Counted from the stretch's first letter, positions 6,943-13,925 are shown. The stretch: 36,101 bases of DNA from an uncultured cyanobacterium (GCA_936920195.1 CAKZHE010000244.1:1-36101); one strand, 5' to 3'. Numbers and translations: made by a program. The notes: generated by a model not told the origin, from the sequence alone.

Positions 6943-9012
6943 TCAAGCGAGAACAACTGCCACCCGAAAGCCAGAACGGAAATTCCGCACGCTGGGCAAA
7001 TATCGATTGCGAATCGCCGAACGGCAAAACTTGGGATTGTGGAGCCACGAACCCCCCCGCAGCAACCGTTTAGCCTGTTCATTGTTAGTTAGCCATGCAC
7101 TGCCATCAGTAGGTGCGCCATCATAACTTTCATGCCAGCGGTCAGCACACCATTCCCAAACATTGCCGTGCATATCGTACAACCCAAAAGCATTAGCTGA
7201 AAAACTGCCCACTTCTGTAGTTTGCTCTCGATAGAGTCCTGGGGAACCATGACCATAAGTTCCTTTATGCAGGACTCCGTTCATCTTCCTATTCATGCCA
7301 CAGTAATTGGCTAAATCAGTGGAAATCGTTTCGCCAAAATGAAAGGGCGTAGTAGTCCCAGCACGACAGGCATATTCCCACTCTGCCTCGCTGGGTAGCC
7401 GATAGGTTTGCTCGGTTTTCTGGGACAGTCGCCCGCAAAATTCCATAGCTTCATACCAAGACACTTGCTCTACCGGGCGCTTGGCACCTCTAAAGTGGGA
7501 TGGATGGGGATTGAGGTCAATATTGATTTTTGGTAAGTCGGCCACGGCTTGCCACTGAGCTTGGGTGACGGGAAACTTGCCCAGAAAAAAAGATTTAACT
7601 GTGACTGAATGCTGAGGACTTTCGTAGGTAAATCGCCCTAATTCTTTCTCTGGAGAACCCATCAAAAAAGTGCCTCCAGGAATGGCAACCATTTCCAGGA
7701 TTACTCCATTCCCTAGATCTTCGGGGAAAAATTCCCCTCGTCCGCGACGGCGATTAATTTCACAGGCTATTTTCTGATTGAAATATCCTGGTTGTTGAAT
7801 CGAGAGAGTTGCTACTTCAAAATCAAACGGCAGAATCAGGGAAAGCGGAGAGGGTGTAGGAGTCTGCCATTGCTTGACTGATTCCCTTGGCTTGAAAGAG
7901 CGCTCATAATCGGCCTTGGGGGGAGCAATCAGTCGCGTGGTCACAGCACTAATCACTCGCGTGGCAATGGTGGCGACATCCTCATCCCGCAAGGCAAGAT
8001 GTTGCTGATATTCTTTCAGGTCAGCTTCAGCGACTGGGCTAAACGGATACTCAATGTCTACTGCTTCTATCAATGCTTGCTCGTACTCTTGCAGCTTGCG
8101 CTGATACTCTCGATAAGGTTGCAATACCTCGTCTTCAATTATCTGGGCTTCAGCGGGAGAGATGCCCCACTCAATGCGTTTTGAGCTTAGTAATCGGCGC
8201 GCAATGACCGAAAACTTACCTTGAGACTGTTTGGCACGACTTTCTAATTCTTTGCGATACTTCAGTCTGGGGTCATCTTTGGGAGACTTGGCAATCCGAA
8301 TTCTGTAACCCTCTGCCACGGGGTAAAATCTAGGGGTCATGGCGGGAGCTGCTTCCTGGACTTTAATCCGGGCATACTCGTGGAGTTCATCTACAGAAAT
8401 CCAACCATCTCCATCTAAATCGGCGGCTCCGTTGGTAATGCCCTGAACTAGATAGTGGGTGTAGATGGAGAGTTCCGAGCCTTCTTGCTCAAAAGAATAT
8501 TGGGTAGAAGATGTGAGGATGGCTCTTCCCTTGCCCCCTAGATGTTCTTGCAGGTTGACGATCCCATCATCTTTGACGATCATACCTTGGGCGATCGCGC
8601 CACTAAAACAACAGTCTAGAATCACTACCTGTCGCTGGGATTTGCTCTCGTTAATGCTTTCATGCAGAACGCCTACGGCTACTGCTGTGGGTTTGACTAA
8701 CTTTCCATTCTCTTTGCGAGTGGCGCGGGTAGAGAGGTAGAGGTTGCCTCGGTCATCTTTTACTCCGTGACCAGAAAAGTAAAACAACAACAAGTCCTCT
8801 TTCTGGCGGTTAGCAAACAGGTTGTAGATGGCATCTTCGATGGCTTGCCGATGGGGATTTTTGAGCATGACAATATCAGTCTTAGCAAAACCGCCCATTT
8901 CTGGGTGGGCTAAAACTTGCTGCATGGCTTCCACATCCTTGACTGCCCCCGGTAGGGGGTTCAATCCCGGCTCATACTCGCTGACTCCAATCAGCAGTGC
9001 GACCTTTGCCAT
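6943..9012 (-). CDS. Caspase-like protease fused to FGE-sulfatase (C-type-lectin-fold) domain
   Basis: This 689-aa protein starts with a peptidase C14 caspase/metacaspase-like domain (about residues 1-240). The catalytic pair is visible: His82 in YFSGHG and Cys135 in ILDCCFSG. A perfect EF-hand loop follows at 198-209 (DLDGDGWISVDE), suggesting calcium control. A helical linker spans about 240-420. The C-terminal domain (about 445-689) is an FGE-sulfatase/SUMF1 module: AIPGGTFLMGSPE, YRLPSEAEWEYACRAGT, DMHGNVWEWCADRW and LLRGGSW. In cyanobacteria such orthocaspase fusions are linked to stress and cell-death ideas; the substrate is unknown. No signal peptide is seen, so it is probably cytoplasmic. 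It is monocistronic. Confidence 0.92.
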   Translation of the reverse strand: MAKVALLIGVSEYEPGLNPLPGAVKDVEAMQQVLAHPEMGGFAKTDIVMLKNPHRQAIEDAIYNLFANRQKEDLLLFYFSGHGVKDDRGNLYLSTRATRKENGKLVKPTAVAVGVLHESINESKSQRQVVILDCCFSGAIAQGMIVKDDGIVNLQEHLGGKGRAILTSSTQYSFEQEGSELSIYTHYLVQGITNGAADLDGDGWISVDELHEYARIKVQEAAPAMTPRFYPVAEGYRIRIAKSPKDDPRLKYRKELESRAKQSQGKFSVIARRLLSSKRIEWGISPAEAQIIEDEVLQPYREYQRKLQEYEQALIEAVDIEYPFSPVAEADLKEYQQHLALRDEDVATIATRVISAVTTRLIAPPKADYERSFKPRESVKQWQTPTPSPLSLILPFDFEVATLSIQQPGYFNQKIACEINRRRGRGEFFPEDLGNGVILEMVAIPGGTFLMGSPEKELGRFTYESPQHSVTVKSFFLGKFPVTQAQWQAVADLPKINIDLNPHPSHFRGAKRPVEQVSWYEAMEFCGRLSQKTEQTYRLPSEAEWEYACRAGTTTPFHFGETISTDLANYCGMNRKMNGVLHKGTYGHGSPGLYREQTTEVGSFSANAFGLYDMHGNVWEWCADRWHESYDGAPTDGSAWLTNNEQAKRLLRGGSWLHNPKFCRSAIRNRYLPSVRNFRSGFRVAVVLA

Positions 9013-9123
9013 ATCAACTTAACTAAGTGCTGTCAATTGCTCTACAAGTAGATTATTGCCTGATTTTACTCAATTGCAACACCTGTAGCGGCTGTCTTAA
9101 ATGTCAAGGGATCGCTACAAAAA

Positions 9124-9918
9124 TTATTTGATTGATTTAGACGCGCTATAGAGCGATCGCATTCCCCAAAAGATTAAATTGGGATCTGATATCATCTCAG
9201 CAGCTAGTTGGGGGGATTGGGATTGTAAGTAGTTGAGTAACTCAGGGCGATCGCCTCCAGTTAAGACAATCTTACTCTGGGGATATTCTTGTTGCCAAGT
9301 GGTAATAAAATCTTTGATGCCTGCTAAAACTGTGTAGATAATTCCACTTTGAATTGCTTCGGGCGTATTCGCTGCCCAACGATGGGGGATAGATAGGGGT
9401 AAATTAGTTGAGGGTAAAGCGGCAGTGCCTTGGTATAAAGATTTGAATTGCAGTCCTAAACCGGGAAGAATTGCGCCGCCAATGAGTTGTTGATGTTGAT
9501 TGGCTCCAGTAAAAGTCATGGCAGTACCAGCATCAATGACTAATATAGGCCAACCCCAGTTTTCTCCGGCTCCCAATAAGGCTAAAGCTCGGTCAATGCC
9601 TAGGGTGGGATAGAGATTTTGGAGTGGTAAATCGGCTAAAGCAATTTTTTTTAACTTAGGATAATTATCCCACAGACTTGTTTGTTCGGGAATAACTGAA
9701 GCTAAATAAAGTTCTGGGATGAGGGGGAGATTTGGCAGAAAAGAATTAGGGGTAATTTGACCATTTTGCCATGTTTGAGTTAATTGGTGAATTGCTGATG
9801 GAGAGAGGCGATCGCTATCCCAACTTTCTTGTAATTCTGTCCCTTGAAACCAAGCCCAATGCCAGCGAGAATTCCCAATTGATAGGGCAATCCAAACCTC
9901 TGGTAGAGAATCTTTCAT
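9124..9918 (-). CDS. coaX: Type III pantothenate kinase
   Basis: CoaX phosphorylates pantothenate, the first step of coenzyme A synthesis. The 264-aa protein shows the ASKHA-fold signatures of type III enzymes: the phosphate loop IGNSRWHWAWF, VIDAGTAMTF and GGAILPGLGLQ. The acidic residue that usually precedes the GNT/S loop is replaced by Ser (ALSIGNS), which I believe is usual in cyanobacterial CoaX. The neighbouring truncated toxin gene ends one base upstream of its ATG, so the two could be transcribed together. Confidence 0.93.
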   Translation of the reverse strand: MKDSLPEVWIALSIGNSRWHWAWFQGTELQESWDSDRLSPSAIHQLTQTWQNGQITPNSFLPNLPLIPELYLASVIPEQTSLWDNYPKLKKIALADLPLQNLYPTLGIDRALALLGAGENWGWPILVIDAGTAMTFTGANQHQQLIGGAILPGLGLQFKSLYQGTAALPSTNLPLSIPHRWAANTPEAIQSGIIYTVLAGIKDFITTWQQEYPQSKIVLTGGDRPELLNYLQSQSPQLAAEMISDPNLIFWGMRSLYSASKSIK

Positions 9919-10167
9919 TCATTTATCTTGTATAAATAATGGAACATCATAAAGTTTAAATACTTGATCTACCGTAATGATTGTTAAACCCTCTACTAAA
10001 GCCTGAGAAATTAACATTCGATCAAAAGGATCTTTATGGTGCATTGGCAAATCAGCAACCCTGATGCCATGAATCAAGGTGATCGACAAAACCTCAAAAC
10101 GACTAAAGTGCAAAGCCTCTTCTAAATTGCTAGGGGCGATTAACTTACCTAAAGACAGAAAACCCAT
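9919..10167 (-). pseudogene. N-terminally truncated PIN-domain (VapC-like) toxin
   Basis: The 82 aa match the C-terminal two thirds of a VapC-type PIN ribonuclease: ITLIHGIRVADLPMHHKDPFDRMLISQA and IITVDQVF are standard for the family of about 125-130 aa. The first ~45 residues, which hold the first catalytic Asp and normally a conserved Glu, are missing; MGFLSLGKL corresponds to the family's internal LGKL segment. The ATG still overlaps the antitoxin stop (TAATG), so translation coupling was kept. The product should be catalytically dead. It may instead be kept as a decoy, but decay is simpler. Confidence 0.75.
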
Positions 10168-10541
10168 TATTCATCACCATAAAAAGCAGCAATTACTTCT
10201 TCTGAAGTCCGATCAAAATCATCAGCAATCTTAACTTGACCTTGCCAAAAGCCTGCAATTCTTGGCTTTTTAACAGTTTCAGATGCTTCTGGCTCTAAAT
10301 CTTCTTTTGTCATAGTGTCATCAAAGATGGAGATGCCGTAAGAAGCCATCAAGTCAAAAATTTCTACCCGTGGAATACCTAGCAATTCTGCTGCTCGTTC
10401 GGTGCTAATCCTATCATGTCTTAGTAAAGTCATTACATAGGCTTCTTTAGCTTTGCTTTCGGCTTCTAGTTTAATGGTTTCTGGGATGTTGGCGATCGCT
10501 ACTGTAAATCTGACTTCGGTTTCCAGTTGTGTAGTTGGCAT
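10167..10541 (-). CDS. UPF0175-type antitoxin with C-terminal toxin-binding tail
   Basis: The first ~75 residues resemble UPF0175 antitoxins (EAYVMTLLRHDRISTERAAE, then LLGIPRVEIFDLMASYGIS), which look like ribbon/helix DNA-binding proteins. The last ~35 residues (KKPRIAGFWQGQVKIADDFD) resemble the tail by which Phd/YefM-type antitoxins wrap VapC toxins. The 124-aa protein therefore looks like a fusion of a DNA-binding module and a toxin-neutralising tail. Its stop overlaps the start of the truncated PIN gene by one base. Confidence 0.75.
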   Translation of the reverse strand: MPTTQLETEVRFTVAIANIPETIKLEAESKAKEAYVMTLLRHDRISTERAAELLGIPRVEIFDLMASYGISIFDDTMTKEDLEPEASETVKKPRIAGFWQGQVKIADDFDRTSEEVIAAFYGDE

Positions 10542-10565
10542 GATTTTCCACTTATCCTCTCATGG

Positions 10566-10662
10566 CTAGGTTTGCTGCAAAACATTGTGAATCAGTTCTG
10601 CTGCTAGTTCTAGCTTATCGCGGTGAGTGAGAGCTTCCATCCCAAATGCGGCAAGGGGACTC
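10566..10662 (-). pseudogene. Probable displaced 3' end of the XRE regulator gene
   Basis: Downstream of iscB an open frame encodes GSPLAAFGMEAL, then THRDKLELAAELIHNVLQQT, and stops at 10566. It has no start of its own; in this frame the 5' part is the iscB element's right end. The upstream XRE gene ends in VTVDVKNSP before running into the element's left end. Joining VDVKN to SPLAAFG gives a continuous protein with a normal-looking amphipathic C-terminal helix. I infer that one gene was split by the iscB element. Confidence 0.55.
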
Positions 10663-10731
10663 CCGTTATACCCGATAGGGTTAGCGTCCGGGGAATTGCC
10701 GCCAACAGACAAATTGAGCGATAGGGAATCC

Positions 10732-12021
10732 TTATTTTGAAAGCGCATAGTCATAACCGTCAGCCTGATGGATTGTTTTCAAATACTTGGGATGAACATC
10801 AAACTTCGACGATGGTAATTGCAGGACAAAACTGGGACGATGCCTAATCGCGATTCGCCCCACATAGTTCCCGGCAAATTTCCCAGAAGGGATATTCGCT
10901 TTCACGATATCGCCAGTCTGAAAACCTTGGAAAGACTTAGCTGATGGGGCATGAGACTTGGAAAAGCCGTACTTATTTGGGCGAGTTCGCTGGCGAATTC
11001 CATGACCTTTGGCAGTCACAAAGAGGGGCGTTACTCCTCTAATTAGTAACCGCTCAGGAGTTGATTTGCCAACATTTGCCGCATCAGCCCAGTGGGATTT
11101 TTCAATTCCTCTGGTTTGGCGGTTAAATTTAGTCAATCCTCCACTCCCTACCTCTACGGGTAGTCCAGTGGCTTGCAATCGTCTAAATAATTCCCAACGA
11201 GTTGCGTTGACAGCAGCGGCATCCTTCAATGGGCGTTTAGCTTGCGCCAGAATTCTTTTCAAAATTTCTGGCTTTTTAGCTAAAAACTCCTTGATATCCT
11301 GAGTACCTTTCTTCAGATTGCAGGGTTCACAGGCTAGGCAAAGGTTAGAAATTCGGTTGGTTCCACCTTTAGCCTTGGGATGAATATGCTCAACTTGTAG
11401 TGGGACGTTTTCAACGCCACAATAAGCACATTTTCTTTCCCACTTCTGGAGTAGATACTCCCGAACTTCATACCCGTGCAGTTCCCCCTGTTGGTACTCA
11501 ACCCCAGAAATCTCCGGGTTTTCTATTTGCTGTAAATCAAAACGCACCAACTCTTGAGAAATTGCCGTAACTGGACACAACTTTCTAATTCGTCTAACCC
11601 AAGTTTCAATGTTGGCAATGCGACTCTCCAGACTTGGTGGTAGCCATCCGTTTTTGCGAGTTCTATTTAGAAAGCGAGGTTGGCGGTAACGGGTTTTGCG
11701 GTTACGCCTACCCCGTCTCAATGCTCTACGGGAATCAAGAGCATTTTTGATTTGTTGCCCTCGGTGAGAAACTTCTAAGGCAGTTGTCACCCGTCCAGTT
11801 TCCTCTTGAACTACTGCGATTCCAGTTGTTTTGCTTCCTGGATCAATTTTGATTCGATGGGGATGAGTTACAGATTCTTCAAGCGTTCTGTCCTGTAAAA
11901 CAATGGTGAATGGATAGCGCTTAAATACCCTAGCTCTCCCTTTATTTAATAATTCTCTTGCTCTTGCTGGATGGCAAGGGTCAAGAGGCTGCAAGTTTTT
12001 ATCTAAAACGAAAACACGCAT
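10732..12021 (-). CDS. iscB: IscB, omega-RNA-guided nuclease (Cas9 ancestor family)
   Basis: The start ATG at 12021 (MRVFVLDKN) gives 429 aa, the usual IscB size. The PLMP/RRXRR N-terminal region is clear (LQPLDPCHPARARELLNKGR). All nuclease residues are present: RuvC-I Asp60 in KIDPGSKTTG, an arginine-rich bridge helix at 98-116, RuvC-II Glu157 in SQELVRFD, the HNH module 198-235 with Cys198/Cys201 and Cys231/Cys234 and His212 in VEHIHP, and RuvC-III His310/Asp313 in HWADAANVG. The C-terminal domain (KYGFSKSHAPSAKSF on) is the usual TAM-interaction-like region. IscB proteins cut DNA matched by a guide at the 5' end of an upstream-encoded omega RNA. It appears intact. Confidence 0.95.
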   Translation of the reverse strand: MRVFVLDKNLQPLDPCHPARARELLNKGRARVFKRYPFTIVLQDRTLEESVTHPHRIKIDPGSKTTGIAVVQEETGRVTTALEVSHRGQQIKNALDSRRALRRGRRNRKTRYRQPRFLNRTRKNGWLPPSLESRIANIETWVRRIRKLCPVTAISQELVRFDLQQIENPEISGVEYQQGELHGYEVREYLLQKWERKCAYCGVENVPLQVEHIHPKAKGGTNRISNLCLACEPCNLKKGTQDIKEFLAKKPEILKRILAQAKRPLKDAAAVNATRWELFRRLQATGLPVEVGSGGLTKFNRQTRGIEKSHWADAANVGKSTPERLLIRGVTPLFVTAKGHGIRQRTRPNKYGFSKSHAPSAKSFQGFQTGDIVKANIPSGKFAGNYVGRIAIRHRPSFVLQLPSSKFDVHPKYLKTIHQADGYDYALSK

Positions 12022-12256
12022 TACTGCATCTCTCAATAAATTGGTAAGGTTGGCCTCGACAATGTTATTCAGCCTTGTTATGTACAACTCACTGGCTTAA
12101 CTCGCTACACCTGTTTAAAGCTGTACGAAAGAGCTACAAACTGGCAAGCATTTGTAGGTTTCGTGAACTGAATAACGTAGTTCTCAGAGAACTTAGTCTG
12201 GTCAAGTTAGAGCGCTCGATCAAGCTCCCGTCATACCCGTTAGGGTTGACGGCGAG
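12022..12256 (-). ncRNA. Candidate IscB omega RNA
   Basis: Known IscB loci encode the omega RNA immediately 5' of iscB. Here that space is gene-free and strongly structured. A hairpin at 12125-12164 has stems CTACAAA/TTTGTAG and ACGAAA/TTTCGT. A second perfect hairpin, AGTTCT-CAG-AGAACT, is at 12179-12193. GTTATTCAG at 12064-12072 is inverted at 12168-12176, which would close a multi-stem core. The left-end hairpin lies at 12230-12253. The guide would be about 16 nt immediately outside that, inside the XRE gene. The exact ends are not visible from sequence. Confidence 0.65.
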
Positions 12257-12546
12257 TTCTTGACATCAACGGTGACTACAGAGCGTCGCGGTGCAGGTGT
12301 GGCTGAGGGTGCAGCCGACAACTCAAAGGTTTCATAAAAATAATCGATTGGCTTGCCATACACAGAAGCAAATGCAGGTAGCTCCCTCTCTGCGTCTACT
12401 TTGCGCTTCCCGTGTTCGATACAAGACAGAGCTTGCTGGCTCATGGTTACGTTATAGCGAATCTCTAGCCTTTCAATCACCTGCTCTTGAGTTAAACCCA
12501 GTGACTCGCGGATAGCCTTGAGACGCTTACCAAGGGAAAACGCCAT
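12220..12546 (-). CDS. XRE-family transcriptional regulator, probably truncated by the IscB element
   Basis: This 108-aa protein has an N-terminal helix-turn-helix (about residues 6-65): GKRLKAIRESLGLTQEQVIE, then the recognition region SQQALSCIEHGKRK. It is followed by FASVYGKPIDYFYETFE and a Ser/Ala/Pro linker. The last ~10 residues (STLTGMTGA) are encoded by the left-end hairpin of the IscB element, so the native C-terminus is lost. A matching distal part lies at 10566-10662. DNA binding could remain. Two TTACACGATT sites lie upstream and could be its own operators. Confidence 0.85.
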   Translation of the reverse strand: MAFSLGKRLKAIRESLGLTQEQVIERLEIRYNVTMSQQALSCIEHGKRKVDAERELPAFASVYGKPIDYFYETFELSAAPSATPAPRRSVVTVDVKNSPSTLTGMTGA

Positions 12547-12553
12547 ATCAGAA

Positions 12554-12637
12554 AATCGTGTAAATGATAGTAAATCCTATATTTTTCCTGAATTATGCTC
12601 TATGCTTGAAATATGTAAACTCACGATAATCGTGTAA
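12554..12637. promoter_or_regulatory. Putative operator pair for the XRE regulator
   Basis: The 10-mer AATCGTGTAA occurs at 12554-12563 and at 12628-12637. The second copy is part of a perfect palindrome CACGAT-A-ATCGTG. Both lie in the divergent region between the XRE gene and the SHOCT-repeat gene, so either or both could be controlled. This is inference from repetition and position. Confidence 0.5.
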
Positions 12638-12693
12638 GCAATCAGAAAACTATCTTTGGTGAAAGAGTAAAATCAGAACGAGAAATTGCGGTT

Positions 12694-13143
12694 TTGAAAG
12701 TTCAAGAATCTGTAGAAGAAAAGCTGAAGCAACTTAAAGATGCTTTTGACCAAGGATTCATTGATGAAGTGGCTTATCAGGCCAAGAAATTAGAAATTGA
12801 AAATCAGTCTAATGACACAAAGAAGAATACGGAACTGAATGAAAAACTACTCAAATTGAAAAATGCTCTTGATGCCGGGGTTTTAACTCAGACTGAATAT
12901 GAGACGAAAAAAGCTGAGTTGATAGCCCAATCGTCACACGCTGAGTTAGATACTAAAACTTCTCAACTGAGAGCAGCTTTAGCATCTGGAATTTTAAGCC
13001 AGCAAGAGTTTGATGTTAAAATTGCAGAAATTCAGAAAGAAATCACCTTCTCTGAAAAACTAAAACAACTTGAAAATGCCAGAAATGCGGGCATCATCAC
13101 GAATGAAGAGTTTGCGAAAAAGAAGGCGGATTTACTCTCATAG
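12694..13143 (+). CDS. Four-repeat SHOCT-like helical protein
   Basis: The protein consists almost wholly of four SHOCT-like units at about residues 10-38, 51-79, 88-116 and 122-149. Each has the pattern L-x-x-L-x-x-A-x-x-x-G-(I/V/F)-(L/I)-x-x-x-E-(F/Y)-x-x-K; for example LKNALDAGVLTQTEYETKKA and LENARNAGIITNEEFAKKKA. SHOCT is normally a single short C-terminal oligomerisation module. There is no signal peptide. The start is uncertain: the frame has no ATG, I use the TTG at 12694, and the frame stays open upstream. Function unknown. Confidence 0.7.
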   Translation: MKVQESVEEKLKQLKDAFDQGFIDEVAYQAKKLEIENQSNDTKKNTELNEKLLKLKNALDAGVLTQTEYETKKAELIAQSSHAELDTKTSQLRAALASGILSQQEFDVKIAEIQKEITFSEKLKQLENARNAGIITNEEFAKKKADLLS

Positions 13144-13183
13144 GAAATTAATATTTCGCCTGAGAATCATTTTCTAAGTGCTG

Positions 13184-13225
13184 GGCGATCGCTCTCCCAT
13201 GCAAGCAAGTCAAAGAGCGATCGCC
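13184..13225. terminator. Hairpin between convergent genes
   Basis: GGCGATCGCTCT (13184-13195) is perfectly inverted at 13214-13225, giving a 12-bp stem with an 18-base loop. Both arms contain HIP1 octamers. It lies between the stop of the SHOCT-repeat gene and the PIN pseudogene, where a bidirectional terminator would be expected; the U-tract is weak. Confidence 0.5.
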
Positions 13226-13230
13226 ATTAT

Positions 13231-13532
13231 TTACAATATTTGCACTGACTGAGTTGCAATTTCTGTCAAACTAGCAAGTTTTACATCATCAGGACTTACG
13301 CAGACCATGTACATATAGTGTTTTGTAGGGGCAATCCCCCCGTGGTTGCCCCTATTCCTAGAATAGTTGCGTAAGTCCTGATCATTTGTAAGCAATGTAG
13401 CGCTTAAAGATTTGGCGGTAGAAACAATTATGGCATCAGGAAGCCGCAATTTATAATTTTTCCGAAAAGCGATCGCTAGTTCTTTGATATTACTTTCCAG
13501 TCATAGTATAAAACAACATTCGTATCTAACAT
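13231..13532 (-). pseudogene. PIN-domain toxin pseudogene (deletion, frameshift, MITE insertion)
   Basis: From the ATG at 13532 the frame reads MLDTNVVLYYD, the start of a VapC-type toxin with its first catalytic Asp, then shifts. In another frame it continues with NIKELAIAFRKNYKLRLPDA and IIVSTAKSLSATLLTNDQDL, the C-terminal half of the domain, so the centre (about 70 residues) is deleted. The coding sequence is then split by a MITE at 13288-13382 and ends with DDVKLASLTEIATQS. It lies 14 bases downstream of its intact antitoxin gene. Confidence 0.85.
13288..13382. mobile_element. MITE with AGGACTTACGCA terminal inverted repeats, copy 1
   Basis: ATCAGGACTTACGCA (13288-13302) is perfectly inverted at 13368-13382. 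The ~90-bp element carries a copy of palindromic repeat B (13325-13352) in its centre. It interrupts the PIN toxin pseudogene near its 3' end. A related element with the same ends but a different core lies at 27551-27637. Confidence 0.85.
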
Positions 13533-13546
13533 AATTAAAGGCTCTG

Positions 13547-13762
13547 TCAATTCCACTCATCCCTAACTTGTTGTTGATACTCCAAAGGATCTACCGTCAG
13601 GTTAATTACCCCGGCATATTTGCTAAGATTCACTTTTTCTTTTTCTTGTAATTCATAAGCCTCTAATAGTTCCTCAATTTTTTGCCAGTCTTGATAATCA
13701 ATCAACACCGCAACTGGGCGCATTGATTCATCAGTAACGATCTGTTTTTTAAAATGTAGCAT
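13547..13762 (-). CDS. Phd/YefM-like antitoxin (partner destroyed)
   Basis: This 71-aa protein has the layout of Phd/YefM-type antitoxins: a short N-terminal strand region (HFKKQIVTDESMRPVAVLID) followed by YQDWQKIEELLEAYELQEK. The acidic C-terminal tail would bind a PIN toxin. It is the first gene of a two-gene unit; the toxin gene 14 bases downstream is a pseudogene. It is therefore an orphan antitoxin, unless it buffers a homologous toxin elsewhere. Confidence 0.7.
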   Translation of the reverse strand: MLHFKKQIVTDESMRPVAVLIDYQDWQKIEELLEAYELQEKEKVNLSKYAGVINLTVDPLEYQQQVRDEWN

Positions 13763-13925
13763 GACTGCCTACTTTAAGCTAAGTTATGTGCGATCGCTGT
13801 CCTGAAATTCCCCCAATCGCCGAAAAATTGGCTTTGAAATTGAGGCGCGATCGCTTTTACCCTAATGTTAGCACTCCTTGAATCATATTCGTCCGCAGGT
13901 TCCAGTTCCTTACACAGGGGTTGAC

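Larger units (their letters stand above)
10662..12256 (-). mobile_element. IscB-carrying IS200/IS605-like element, non-autonomous
   Basis: The element carries iscB and no transposase. Related hairpin-forming sequences lie at both edges: AACCCTAACGGGTATGACGG (minus strand) near 12230-12253, and AACCCTATCGGGTATAACGG near 10664-10683. Paired subterminal hairpins without terminal inverted repeats are the hallmark of IS200/IS605 ends. The left hairpin can pair as CCGTCA/TGACGG plus ACCC/GGGT. The boundaries given are approximate. A TnpA elsewhere in the genome would be needed for movement. Confidence 0.65.

Noticed and set aside
10732-12021. iscB as a Cas9 or TnpB gene
   Set aside because: The size of 429 aa, the PLMP/RRXRR N-terminus and the HNH insert between RuvC-II and RuvC-III fit IscB; there is no CRISPR array or REC lobe, and TnpB lacks an HNH domain.
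13325-13352. Strong G+C hairpin as a terminator for the SHOCT gene
   Set aside because: It lies inside a MITE within the PIN pseudogene, and its exact copy at 2113-2140 shows that it is a dispersed repeat.
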